Positions 18,427-27,460 of a DNA stretch of 64,000 nt are shown here, piece by piece. The position numbers were made by a program, and so were the translations under genes. How positions within the stretch are numbered: position 1 is the stretch's first letter; each line of letters begins with the position of its first letter. The stretch is from the NCBI GenBank assembly GCA_963664285.2, contig CAXXNX010000069.1:14443-78442 (forward strand), in the 5' to 3' direction. Under the pieces are notes generated by a model. That model saw nothing but the letters and a program-made list of their open reading frames with translations. It had not been told where the DNA came from and searched no databases. This DNA is from JAJCYL01 sp963664285. Lineage in GTDB: Bacteria > Bacteroidota > Bacteroidia > Cytophagales > Cyclobacteriaceae.

Positions 18427-19917
18427 TTGGATGTTTTTGATTTAGTCGTTTTCTTCGTTTACATGGTCAGCGTTATAGCTGTTGGCGCATTTTTTTATAG
18501 AAAAAACAAAACATCAACCGCATTTACTTTGGGCAATAGTAATATTCCCAATTGGGTCATTACGCTATCCATTTTTGCCACCTTTGTCAGCAGCATCAGT
18601 TACCTCGCACTGCCGGGCATAGCCTATCTAAAAAACTGGAACTCCTTTGTATTTAGCCTTTCCCTGCCCATAGCGGCTTTGATGGCAATATATATTTTTG
18701 TGCCCTTGTACAGGCGTGTCAATAGCCCTTCGGCTTACACGTATCTGGAGCAGCGATTTGGCCCCTGGGCCAGAACTTATGCATCTACCATGTATTTGCT
18801 AACCCAGTTGATGCGCATTGGCACCATATTGTATTTGATAGCGCTGACATTAAATGCTGTATTTGGTTGGGATATCGCAATGGTGATAGCAGTTACTGGT
18901 ATTGTGGTGATGGTATACTCTACTTTGGGTGGCATCCAGGCTGTTGTATGGACTGACGCCATTCAGGGTATTATATTGATTACGGGTGCTGTGGTATGTG
19001 TGCTTTATATCTTGTTTGATATGCCACAAGGGCCCGGGCAGGTATTTGATATTGCCATAGCAAATCATAAGTTTAGCCTGGGTAGCTTTAGTTTGGATTT
19101 GTCTCAGCCTACCTTTTGGGTGGTTTTGGTTTATGGTGTTTTCATCAACTTTCAGAATTTTGGAGTAGACCAGAATTATGTGCAGCGATACATGATAGCT
19201 AAAACGGAGAAAGATGCTCAGAAGGCAGCATTTTGGGGTGGGATGCTTTATCTGCCTGTTTCTCTGATATTCCTGTTTATTGGTACTGCTTTATATGCTT
19301 ATTATGAGTCAGGTGCAGCGCAGTTGCCGATGGAGTTGCAGGATGCGACTAAGGCCGATCGGGTATTCCCTTATTTCATAGTCAATCAGCTACCAGCTGG
19401 ATTTACGGGTCTATTGATTGCATCCATTTTTGCTGCTGGGATGAGTACCGTTTCTACCAGTTTCAATAGTGCTGCTACCGTATTTCTTACTGATTATTAT
19501 CAAAAATATACCAAAACAGAAATTACAGATCGTCAGAAAATGTGTGTGCTCTACCTGGCATCCTTCATCATCAGCATAGTAGGTATTGGCATTGGCATAG
19601 CCATGATCAATGTAAAGAGCGCACTTGATGTGTGGTGGAAATTGGCTTCCGTTTTTAGCGGAGGTATGTTGGGTTTGTTTTTGTTGGGCGTCTTTTCAAA
19701 GCAAAAGAATGTAAAAGGAGCATTGATCGGTGTGTTGGTTGGGATCATCATCATTTTATGGTTGAGATTGTCCGAAATGCTGTTCGGGCCAGATTCGATA
19801 GGCGCTCAGTTTCATACTTATCTGACTGTAGTATTAGGTACGAGTGCCATTTTTCTGGTTGGTTTTGTAATTGGTATGTTTGGTGAAAATAAAAATTTGT
19901 CCAATGAATCTATTTAG
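18427..19917 (+). CDS. Sodium:solute symporter (SSS family)
   Basis: An inner-membrane protein of 496 residues with about 13 hydrophobic segments. It carries SSS-type text such as FTLGNSNIPNWVITLSIFAT, YTYLEQRFGPWARTYAS and STLGGIQAVVWTDAIQG. The frame opens with TTG 18427; ATG 18460 is a later option that would remove part of helix 1, so TTG is preferred. It follows the lyase-like gene in one likely operon and probably imports the sugar acid or sialic acid that gene cleaves. Substrate is inferred only. Confidence 0.86.
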   Translation: MDVFDLVVFFVYMVSVIAVGAFFYRKNKTSTAFTLGNSNIPNWVITLSIFATFVSSISYLALPGIAYLKNWNSFVFSLSLPIAALMAIYIFVPLYRRVNSPSAYTYLEQRFGPWARTYASTMYLLTQLMRIGTILYLIALTLNAVFGWDIAMVIAVTGIVVMVYSTLGGIQAVVWTDAIQGIILITGAVVCVLYILFDMPQGPGQVFDIAIANHKFSLGSFSLDLSQPTFWVVLVYGVFINFQNFGVDQNYVQRYMIAKTEKDAQKAAFWGGMLYLPVSLIFLFIGTALYAYYESGAAQLPMELQDATKADRVFPYFIVNQLPAGFTGLLIASIFAAGMSTVSTSFNSAATVFLTDYYQKYTKTEITDRQKMCVLYLASFIISIVGIGIGIAMINVKSALDVWWKLASVFSGGMLGLFLLGVFSKQKNVKGALIGVLVGIIIILWLRLSEMLFGPDSIGAQFHTYLTVVLGTSAIFLVGFVIGMFGENKNLSNESI

Positions 19918-19920
19918 TGT

Positions 19921-20045
19921 TTCTAAGAAAACTCACTTAATCCGTCATTGCGAACATAGTGAAGCAATCTCAATGTCATTAGTAATCAAAAAGTTAAAGA
20001 TCGCTTGGTTCCTCGCGATGACGTTTCGGTGGAGTTTTCTTAGAA
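19921..20045. repeat. 125-bp MITE-like palindromic repeat
   Basis: The ends TTCTAAGAAAACTC (19921-19934) and GAGTTTTCTTAGAA (20032-20045) are perfect inverse complements. Inside, CGTCATTGCGAAC..AGTGAAGCAATC is matched by an imperfect inverse (GATCGCTTGG..CGCGATGACG). The GTCATTGCGA..GAAGCAATC word is a dispersed palindromic type seen in several bacterial groups. It sits between the symporter and sialidase genes and could act as a terminator or mRNA-stabilising structure. Confidence 0.65.
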
Positions 20046-20071
20046 GCACTATTTAAACAAAATCAAATAAT

Positions 20072-21175
20072 ATGTTGTCAGCTTCCAAATTCTCATTTTT
20101 TATGGTTTTCATTTTTAGTTCAGGATGGTCATCTGCTCAGGATGTTGTCCTTCCGGATATTGTCAAAGTAGGAGAAGGGGGCTTGATTAAAAGTGAATTA
20201 ATTTATTCATTGGATAATAAACCAACTCCAGAATGTCATGCGTCAACCATTGAGGAAATTGAAGGAGGATTTATTGCTGCCTGGTTTGGTGGCAAACACG
20301 AAAAAAACGATGACGTGGGAATATGGGTTTCGCGGAATATGAAAGGAAAATGGTCTTATCCGGTTGAGGTGGTGAATGGTATTCAAAATAAAAAATTACG
20401 ATATCCGTGCTGGAACCCGGTTCTTTTCCAACCCCAAAAAGGACCACTGATGTTGTTTTATAAAGTTGGGCCAAGTCCTCGTGAGTGGTGGGGAATGTTG
20501 GTGATTTCCGAGGATGACGGTTTGACATGGTCGGAACCTCGGAAGCTCGGTAAAGGAATACATGGTGATTTACTTGGTCCCATTAAAAACAAGCCAGTAC
20601 AGGTTGATAATGGGACAATTATTTGCCCAACTAGCATTGAATATGAAGATGATAAAAAGGAATTATTTTGGCGGATATTTTTTGAGAGCTCAAAAGACAA
20701 TGGCAAAACATGGGAAGTAACTGAATATATAAATGATGGAATTGAGTTTGACGCCATTCAGCCAAGTATCCTTTTTTATCCAAAAAACAGAATGCAGATA
20801 CTCTGCCGCACCAGGCAAAATGTAATTTCTGAAAGCTGGTCGGAAGATGGCGGTAATAACTGGAGTAAAATGACCGGAACCAACCTACCTAACCCCAATG
20901 CCGGCACTGATGCTGTAACACTGGCAGACGGTAGGCAATTACTGATTTATAACCATACCACCAGGGAAAGTAGCTTCCCCAAAGGAAGGAATATGCTAAA
21001 CCTTGCAATTTCCAGTGATGGTAAAAACTGGAAACCCATTATGACATTCGAAAAACAGAAAGGAGAATTTTCTTATCCCGCAATCATTCAGGCATCAGAT
21101 GGTTTGGTTCATATTACATACACCTACCAGCGCCGGTCGGTAAAATATGTGGTTGTCGATCCCCAAGGGTTTTAA
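20072..21175 (+). CDS. Exported sialidase-like BNR-repeat protein
   Basis: A 367-residue protein with a signal peptide (FSFFMVFIFSSGWSSAQ, cleavage near residue 22) and at least four Asp-box-like repeats: SEDDGLTWSE, SKDNGKTWEV, SEDGGNNWSK and SSDGKNWKP. These mark a six-bladed neuraminidase-type propeller. ECHASTIEEIEGGFIAAWFGG is a hallmark of the COG4692-like predicted neuraminidase group. It may cleave sialic acid or another acidic sugar. It follows the symporter and lyase genes with the MITE between, and together they form a plausible release-import-cleavage route. Confidence 0.8.
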   Translation: MLSASKFSFFMVFIFSSGWSSAQDVVLPDIVKVGEGGLIKSELIYSLDNKPTPECHASTIEEIEGGFIAAWFGGKHEKNDDVGIWVSRNMKGKWSYPVEVVNGIQNKKLRYPCWNPVLFQPQKGPLMLFYKVGPSPREWWGMLVISEDDGLTWSEPRKLGKGIHGDLLGPIKNKPVQVDNGTIICPTSIEYEDDKKELFWRIFFESSKDNGKTWEVTEYINDGIEFDAIQPSILFYPKNRMQILCRTRQNVISESWSEDGGNNWSKMTGTNLPNPNAGTDAVTLADGRQLLIYNHTTRESSFPKGRNMLNLAISSDGKNWKPIMTFEKQKGEFSYPAIIQASDGLVHITYTYQRRSVKYVVVDPQGF

Positions 21176-21293
21176 AGAATGGAAATAGGCACTTAAGAAG
21201 TGACTTTTAACACCCTAAGAATAATGCAAAATTGAGGATTACGAAAATAAATACAGAAAACATGGTGGACTAGCGCATGCAAAAGGAGTACTT

Positions 21294-22201
21294 ATGATTG
21301 AAAACATTCAGGGAACAGCCGATTTTAATCGTGCCAAATGGCGTATGCTTTTAGCGACGATGTTCTGTTATCTGTTTTACTACACGGGGAGGCAGACATT
21401 TGGATTTGCCATCCCGGCAATCGAGGAGGAGATGAGTCTGAGCAAGACCGTGCTGGGGTATTTTGGGACGGCGTTATTGTGGGCTTATGCCATCGGTCAA
21501 GTGGTCAATGGTAACCTTGGTGATAAGTATGGTGGCCGGTTAATGGTGTCTTTAGGAGCGATTTTGTCATGTGGATTCAACTGGATCGTTAGTTTTGGTA
21601 CGAGTTTCACGAGTCTCATTATTCCCTGGATTGGAAATGGATTTGCCCAGTCCATGGGATGGGCTCCGGGAAGTCGAGTTTTATCCAATTGGTGGGGTCA
21701 TCACGAACGAGGCCAGGCATTTGGATTTTTTATGTTTGCTGCCGGTATGTCCTCAGTGCTTGCATTTGTAACCCCCTTGATTATTCTAAAAACTTTTGAA
21801 TTAGATTGGCGTTGGATTTTTCGCCTGCCGGTATTGCTTATGCTTGCCGGAGGAGTGTTTTATTACCTGGTGGTGAGAAATCGACCTGAAGATATTGGTT
21901 TTGAATCTCCCCACAATTCTGATAACGGAAAACTTTCCTCCAACCGGCCTTCGGCGGTACAAAACAACGAAACATCACTTCAGCGATACATGGCCGCCTT
22001 AAAAAACTGGCGTTTCATAGTCTCCTGTCTCGGCATCGGTTTCCAGAGTTCCGCTCGATACGGTCTGTTGCTTTGGGTTCCGGTGCATTTTCTGGGCGAG
22101 GATTGGAAGAAAACCGATTCCGCCTGGATAAGTATTGCCCTACCGGTGGGGATGGCTTTAGGTGCGGTAACTGGTGGGTGGGTTTCTGATAAAGTATTTA
22201 A
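21294..22201 (+). pseudogene. MFS transporter, organophosphate:phosphate antiporter type, truncated by IS1380
   Basis: ATG 21294 follows a good ribosome site (AAGGAG eight bases before). The 302 native residues carry GlpT/UhpC-like text: FYYTGRQTFGFAIPAIEEEM, NGNLGDKYGGRLMVSLG, NGFAQSMGWAPGSRVLSNWW. About eight helices remain. The frame runs into the IS and ends with the IS-encoded tail NPKNS. On the other side of the IS is a different gene (a dehydrogenase), so the C-terminal third is missing, not displaced. This family exchanges sugar phosphates, glycerol phosphate or phosphonates for phosphate. Confidence 0.83.
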
Positions 22202-23822
22202 CCCGAAAAATTCATAGTAGACAATAAAAAACAGGCATAAATTGCTTATATTGAGATAGTTAGACAACAAAATAAGCAATTAATTTATGCCTGAATATAA
22301 GGAAAAAGATACCGTATTTTATCGAGGAAAACAAGCTTTTAAATTTGATTTTTCAGCATCAGCGATTAGCTCAGACGGAGCGATATTGTTAAGTGAAAAA
22401 GTAGAGAGAAAGACCGGTCTATTAAAAAGCTTCGCCGCACTGATTCCTGACTATCGAAACCCCTTTTTTATCGAATACACTTATGAAGAAATGCTTCGCC
22501 AACGGGTGTTTTTAATGATGCAGGGCTATCAGGATTGCAATGACGAACAAAAACTCCGAGAGGATCCGGTGATCCGTAAAGTACTAGATAGCGGATTATG
22601 TTCCCAGCCTACTTTAAGTCGATTTGAAAACAAGGCTGATCGGAGTCTGATCTACCAGATGAGTCAATGGTTTGTAGACCGTTATGTAGAGGAGTTGAAA
22701 GAGAAGACTGGTCAAATCATCATTGATGTAGATGGTGCCGATGACCCTACTCATGGATCCCAACAACTCAGTTTGTATAATGGCTATTATGGACAGACTA
22801 TGTACCATGAGTTGTTCTTTAAGGACGGGAACACCGGTCAGGTCATTTTACCAGTACTACGTCCGGGCAATTGTCACTCCAACAAATGGTTTGTGGCCTT
22901 ATTGAAAAGGATTGTCATTAAAATCAGAAAAAAACTGCCCTCAGTAAAGATCCTTATTCGAGCGGATAGTGGCTTTTCAGGAGCATCTTTTTATCGGATA
23001 GCTAAGCAGTTTGACCTTCAATTTTGTTTAGGTATTAGTAGTAATGAAGTTTTAAAGACTTTTACCAAACAGACTATCATTGAAGTAAAAAAGGAATATG
23101 CTTCAAAAATCATCAAACATCAAGAGTTTGTTGGCCCATTTACTTACCAGGCCAAAAGCTGGGATCGTTCTGAAAAGCTGTACGCCAAAGTGGAGTCTAC
23201 CGGAAAAGGAATGAATGTCCGTTACTTTGTGAGCAACTTTGAAGCGATGACCGCTCAACAGATTTACTTTGATTTTTATGTCAAGCGAGGTGATGCCAGT
23301 GAAAATCGAATAAAGGAACTCAAAAACATGACTTATTCCGACCGGCTTTCCTGTCATCGCTACTGGGCCAATTTCATGCGTTTAATCATCGCTACCCTCT
23401 GTTATGAAATGTTCCGGCAGATTAAATTATTAATTGCCAAAACAAAACACCACTTTGCTAAACGATGGCAAGTGGACAATATCCGGCTTTACCTGATGAA
23501 GGTTGGGGCGTGCCTGAAAGAAAGGAAAAGATCATTGACAATACAATTCTCAAGAGCCTTTAGATATCAATACCTGCTGGGCGATTTGCTTACGGTGAAC
23601 TGACCGATCAGTTAAACAGTTTGGTTTAATCAAAAAAATGTTCTTCCATAAGAACACAATAGAGCTTTGACTGAAAATTGAAAAATTCTAACAAAAAAAC
23701 GCTCTAATGTCCTTTGAAATCCAGAAACCTGGTTGATCTTCAAATTAATACATACACTCCAATCAAAAATAGTTAGCAACCCATTATTAATCCCAAAATT
23801 GGTGGCCTATGAATAATGCGGG
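22202..23822 (+). mobile_element. IS1380-family element, copy 3 (1,621 bp), with unrelated flanks
   Basis: Standard ends with TTAA at 22198-22201 and 23823-23826. The left flank is an MFS transporter cut in mid-gene and the right flank is the C-terminus of a dehydrogenase. A simple insertion cannot give this. A deletion or exchange between two IS copies is the likely cause. Confidence 0.95.
22287..23603 (+). CDS. IS1380-family transposase (copy 3)
   Basis: An intact 438-residue transposase. It has a private Thr-to-Ala change directly beside the first catalytic-type Asp (DVDGADDP instead of DVDGTDDP). The other motifs are unchanged. Whether the change affects activity is unknown. Confidence 0.94.
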   Translation: MPEYKEKDTVFYRGKQAFKFDFSASAISSDGAILLSEKVERKTGLLKSFAALIPDYRNPFFIEYTYEEMLRQRVFLMMQGYQDCNDEQKLREDPVIRKVLDSGLCSQPTLSRFENKADRSLIYQMSQWFVDRYVEELKEKTGQIIIDVDGADDPTHGSQQLSLYNGYYGQTMYHELFFKDGNTGQVILPVLRPGNCHSNKWFVALLKRIVIKIRKKLPSVKILIRADSGFSGASFYRIAKQFDLQFCLGISSNEVLKTFTKQTIIEVKKEYASKIIKHQEFVGPFTYQAKSWDRSEKLYAKVESTGKGMNVRYFVSNFEAMTAQQIYFDFYVKRGDASENRIKELKNMTYSDRLSCHRYWANFMRLIIATLCYEMFRQIKLLIAKTKHHFAKRWQVDNIRLYLMKVGACLKERKRSLTIQFSRAFRYQYLLGDLLTVN

Positions 23823-24077
23823 TTAACCGTGGTTACTTCCACGATCCTTGAGCTGGATGTCAACAGGATTACACGTAACTATCTTACCATAAAGGGGATT
23901 CATAATTATAATCCCCATCACCTGGGAGCGGCTTTAACCTTTTTAAAAGATAACGCCCATAAATATCCCTATGCGGAGATAGTCGGACAATCGTATCCTT
24001 TATCCGAAATCGAGCAAGCCATCCAACTGGCGATGTCCGGGAAACATATTCGCGTTGGAATTACCTCACGCGGCTAA
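23823..24077 (+). pseudogene. C-terminal fragment of a zinc-dependent alcohol dehydrogenase
   Basis: The frame continues out of the IS through TTAACC into VVTSTILELDVNRITRNYLTIKGIHNYNP, ending at TAA 24075-24077. The ITRNYLTIKGIHNY..HL pattern followed by YPYAEIVGQSYPLSEIEQA is typical of medium-chain dehydrogenases, most like those linked to phosphonate catabolism. About 75% of the protein (catalytic zinc and NAD-binding domains) is absent. Confidence 0.7.
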
Positions 24078-24169
24078 TTGCAGGGTACTTTTTTCATTAA
24101 CAACTTTTTCCCTTTTGTGATCAATTTGTGATAATTAATTCCGTAATTTGTTTAGGAATTATCAATAAC

Positions 24170-24820
24170 ATGGATAAGCTGAGAGTCTTTTCGGCGGTTT
24201 TGCTTCTATCTGTTGTCTGGATCAACAGCAGCACAGCCCATGTAAATTTATTAGATCCGAAAGGAGGGGAAACCCTTGTTCCTGGTGAGAATTTTACCAT
24301 CAAATGGGAAGTAGTAATTGAACATGTGCCGATAGATTTTGATTTGCATTTCTCCCCTGACGGTGGAGTGACCTGGGAGGAGTTAGCTGTGCTGCAAGTG
24401 GACCGATTTGATTACCTATGGACGGTGCCCGATATCGAAACCGAACAAGCCCAGATCAGAATTGTCCAGGATAATGAAGCGACCGATTATACGGCCATTT
24501 CTTCAAATTTTAGAATTCGTGTTGTCACGGCGGTTGAGGGGCCGAGGGCTTATCCTACAGAATTCGAATTTCTCTCCTATTATCCCAATCCCTTTCAATC
24601 AGTAACCACAATTAAATTTGCCCTGCCCCACCATAATCACGTTTCCCTCGAGATCTATAGCATTCACGGAGTAAAAGTGGCTGCTTTGATGGATGAAGTG
24701 CTTTCGGTTGGACAATACTCCATCACATGGGATGCAAGCGGAACTAAACCTGGCCTGTACCTTTTCAGGGTTCAGGCCGGCACTTTTGTCGAGACCAGAA
24801 AACTGGTCAAACTAGAGTAA
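24170..24820 (+). CDS. Secreted protein with T9SS type A sorting domain
   Basis: A 216-residue protein from ATG 24170 with a signal peptide (LRVFSAVLLLSVVWINSSTA) and a mid region like Ser/Thr-rich adhesion domains (LLDPKGGETLVPGENFTIKW). The C-terminal domain is the Por/T9SS sorting signal (YYPNPFQSVTTIKFALP, HVSLEIYSIHGVKV, WDASGTKPGLYLFRVQAG, KLVKLE). It is exported by Sec and then moved across the outer membrane by the type IX machinery. The function of the short mature part is unknown. It is intact. Confidence 0.85.
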   Translation: MDKLRVFSAVLLLSVVWINSSTAHVNLLDPKGGETLVPGENFTIKWEVVIEHVPIDFDLHFSPDGGVTWEELAVLQVDRFDYLWTVPDIETEQAQIRIVQDNEATDYTAISSNFRIRVVTAVEGPRAYPTEFEFLSYYPNPFQSVTTIKFALPHHNHVSLEIYSIHGVKVAALMDEVLSVGQYSITWDASGTKPGLYLFRVQAGTFVETRKLVKLE

Positions 24821-24949
24821 TATCACTCAAAGTTTTCACTTCATTTTGAACATCCCTTTATCTCGAACGAATTTCATCCCATTCCGGAGTCGGTGCAAAC
24901 ATTTTTTCCCCTTTGATAATGAACTCTTTGACCACATCTTCATTAAGTG
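24821..24949. other. Gap with a possible minus-strand gene tail
   Basis: On the minus strand an open stretch SSLNEDVVKEFIIKGEKMF..WDEIRSR ends at a stop near 24858-24860. It begins directly after a stop codon, so at best it is a remnant tail of a lost gene. Nothing else is visible here. Confidence 0.25.
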
Positions 24950-25411
24950 ATGATCACTCGGCCGGAATTTGTTGTAGCTGATTTAGGGTGTGGTGAAAAC
25001 TTATAAGTAAAGAAATACCCAATAAAGTACTGTCATTTGATCATCTGGCAATTGATGATGAAGTAACTGTATGTTGACATTAGCAAATTGCCAATTGAGA
25101 AGGCCAGTGTAGATGTTACAATCTTCTCATTATCTCTAATGGGGTCCAACTTTAAAGATTATATAAAAGAGGCTCACAGGGTCTTAAAACCGATGGAAGT
25201 GATCATCATTGTTGAGCCAATCAAAAAGTGGAAAGAATGAGAGGACGACCTTGAAGGTATACTTGTTGATGTTGGTTCTAATAAACCATCAATAAAGAAA
25301 ACCAGAAGACTTATTTATGCGCTAAGTGTGAAGTTTTTAATCAATGGTGCAAACCAAGATAGGACCGGGGTAAGGGCCATTTATAAGGGGTTGGATAACC
25401 AGCAAGAATAG
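24950..25411 (+). pseudogene. Remnant of an Rrp8-like (Methyltransf_8) methyltransferase
   Basis: Pieces of one protein lie in order in changing frames: PEFVVADLGCGEN (SAM-binding motif I), SKEIPNKVLSFDHLAIDDEV, DISKLPIEKASVDVTIFSLSLMGSNFKDYI, EAHRVLKPMEVIIIVEP, then the terminal TGVRAIYKGLDNQQE. SLSLMGSN..YI.EA.RVLKP is the signature of the Rrp8-type family. Several stops and frameshifts make it clearly dead. The lesions are too many to be sequencing errors. Confidence 0.65.
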
Positions 25412-25420
25412 TGGGACTAT

Positions 25421-25555
25421 TTAAAAAAAACCTCGCCGGTCTCATATACCCTCTATTTCATTGAACAGTACCACCTATTTTCAACGATCACTTAGTTAGT
25501 GGTATACATAGTATGTCCAGGAGGTGATGAGGGGAAATTGGTGGAGGTGGTAAAT
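25421..25555. repeat. Diverged direct repeat, left of the PHP gene
   Basis: The order TTTAAAAAAAACCTC, TTTTCAACGATCAC, then GAGGTGATGAGGGGAAATTG GTGGAGGTGG recurs, diverged, at 27357-27460 on the other side of the PHP gene. The repeat is non-coding. The rest of 25556-25680 shows nothing recognisable. Confidence 0.5.
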
Positions 25556-25680
25556 GAGTAGGGTAGCAACTGTTGTAGATAATGACATCACTATAGAAGT
25601 GAGACATGTCAATTAGGTTCTTCTAGTATTGTTTCGGCTAGGAAAATGATTTTTTGCGGGGACCGCGACCACCATCGCCA

Positions 25681-27228
25681 TCAGTCCACGTCTAGGAAAA
25701 TGGGATTGGAATAGAACCACAGATTCGACCACGGATCTTCACCGGCCGGATCCTCCGCAGGTTCCAGCTCCTGGCCATTGGTCCCACGCACCCGCAGGTA
25801 GCTGTCGGTGTCGACGTTTTCCAACCGGTGAGTTATCACGCGATAGGCTCCTTCGGTCCGCCAGTCCTGATCAGAGAACCGGGCAACGACCTTTGTGGTG
25901 GGATTGGTATTGATGCTTCGATCAGCGACAGGCCCGGTGATCTGCCCAACGATCAGATCGACACGCGCCACCAATGGGTCCCGTCCTCCTGCGTTGAGAT
26001 CGGCCGGGTCGAGGAAACGGATCGTCACCTCCACATCGGCGCCGGATCTCTCCTTTAGCGATCCGCCGATCTCGGCAGAGTCGCCGGAACTGCGAGCCGT
26101 TACCTGAAGCTCGGAGATCAGGTCGCCGAGGGTGACAAAAACCCGACCGTTTCGGATTCCATCGAGAATGTCGCCGTAGCTTCTGTTGGCCCAAACATAG
26201 GTTTTGGAAAACTCGCCAGGCCAGAAGTCGGAACCGCCCTCACTCCAGTTGACGTGCGAGTCTGAGTTGGCAGTGATCCACCAGCGGCGACCCTCGCCGA
26301 GCATCGAGTCCCAGAAGCCGCCGAGATGAGCTGTCATCTGGTCGAAGCCGCCCATTGTCGGGTAACCATTGTAGGAACCACGAGCCTCCTGTCGCAATGA
26401 ACCGTCACGGTTGAGAGCTCTCGCCTGATGACCGGGGGCGCCGGCCATGCCGACCGCGACCTCGGGTGCCGTGTCGTTCCAGTCTCGCAATTCCGCAGGA
26501 TGATCGTGTCCATAGACGCCGAGCGCGGTGGCGCTACGCGACGGGTGGTTGGCGATTATGATGGGTTTTGCTGCGAACTGGTCCATCGCGCCCAGGGCAT
26601 CGAGCATGCGCTGTTCCGTATCCCAACTCCTGTCCGTCGGATGGGGCTCACGCTTGTTGAAGCGGGACTCGATTTCGAATAACCGATCGGCTTCGTCGTG
26701 TGTATGGGGAATGATGAGGCTCGAGTGATCGGCGCCTGGCGTATCGAACTCCATGCCGTAAAACTGGACCACCTCGGGGACCACCAGTCGGGAAGCTAAT
26801 AATTCCGGATAGGCCTGTTCGAGGTTGACCTTGCTATGCAGCGGTCCGCCGTGGTCCGTAGACACCATCCAACCCAGGCCATAGTATTTGGCCATCAGGG
26901 CATTCATCGGGATGGGGTAGATTGCGCCGCCCCCGATCTTCGCTGTGGGTGGATCGGTCTTCCTGTCCCAGCCAACACTGAACCGTGAATGGATGTGGTG
27001 GTCACCAGCCAGCCACTCGCGACTGGATTCGGCCTGGTCGGATTGAGTCGGTGTCCGTGTACAGGAAACGCCGGCAAGAATCAGGTAGAAGACGACGGCA
27101 CAACGCAGATAATGTATGTTCACGTTACTTATGGATTGCTTAATGGGTTTTTGAGAAGGAAGTCTCCCTACTTGCCACCAGGGCGTCGTGATTGAAATTG
27201 AATCCAAAGGATGGGTTGGTTTGACCAT
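25681..27228 (-). CDS. PHP-domain metallohydrolase lipoprotein (CehA/McbA type)
   Basis: A metal-dependent hydrolase of up to 515 residues. After a lipoprotein-like signal (YLRCAVVFYLILAGVSCTRT) come PHP motifs AGDHHIHSRFSVGWD, MVSTDHGGPLHSK, IIANHPSR and WITANSDSHVNWSEGG, which supply the metal-binding His and Asp residues. Two starts are possible: ATG 27228 or GTG 27123. GTG 27123 puts the signal peptide at the N-terminus and is preferred biologically, and the wider limit is given here. The gene is visibly GC-rich, unlike its AT-rich neighbours, and lies between diverged direct repeats, which suggests transfer. The substrate is probably a phosphoester; uncertain. Its 5' part is duplicated at 63333-64000. 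Confidence 0.8.
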   Translation of the reverse strand: MVKPTHPLDSISITTPWWQVGRLPSQKPIKQSISNVNIHYLRCAVVFYLILAGVSCTRTPTQSDQAESSREWLAGDHHIHSRFSVGWDRKTDPPTAKIGGGAIYPIPMNALMAKYYGLGWMVSTDHGGPLHSKVNLEQAYPELLASRLVVPEVVQFYGMEFDTPGADHSSLIIPHTHDEADRLFEIESRFNKREPHPTDRSWDTEQRMLDALGAMDQFAAKPIIIANHPSRSATALGVYGHDHPAELRDWNDTAPEVAVGMAGAPGHQARALNRDGSLRQEARGSYNGYPTMGGFDQMTAHLGGFWDSMLGEGRRWWITANSDSHVNWSEGGSDFWPGEFSKTYVWANRSYGDILDGIRNGRVFVTLGDLISELQVTARSSGDSAEIGGSLKERSGADVEVTIRFLDPADLNAGGRDPLVARVDLIVGQITGPVADRSINTNPTTKVVARFSDQDWRTEGAYRVITHRLENVDTDSYLRVRGTNGQELEPAEDPAGEDPWSNLWFYSNPIFLDVD

Positions 27229-27356
27229 AAGTGTAAGACTATAAGACTTAAAAATAACACTGGGATAACTCTCATCAATATCAATTTAGTTGCTAAACTA
27301 AGAAGAAGCAAGACCTTTTCAAGATTAAATAGCATGCAATCTGGAAAATAATGTCC

Positions 27357-27460
27357 CTACTTAAAAAAAAAGGAACCTCATCCTTATTTTCGACGATCTC
27401 ACCTTGGGTGGTGTCTAAGTTGGCAGGAGGGGATGAGGGAAAATTGGTGGAGGTAGGATT
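27357..27460. repeat. Diverged direct repeat, right of the PHP gene
   Basis: Partner of 25421-25555: CTTAAAAAAAAAGGAACCTC, then TTTTCGACGATCTCAC, then GGAGGGGATGAGGGAAAATT GGTGGAGGTAGG. It also has internal inverse words (CCTCATCC and GGATGAGG). The remaining 27229-27798 upstream of the receptor holds no gene that I can support. Confidence 0.5.

Noticed and set aside
25828..27195. Overlapping frames on both strands in the PHP gene
   Set aside because: High GC removes chance stops; only the frame with PHP motifs is credible.
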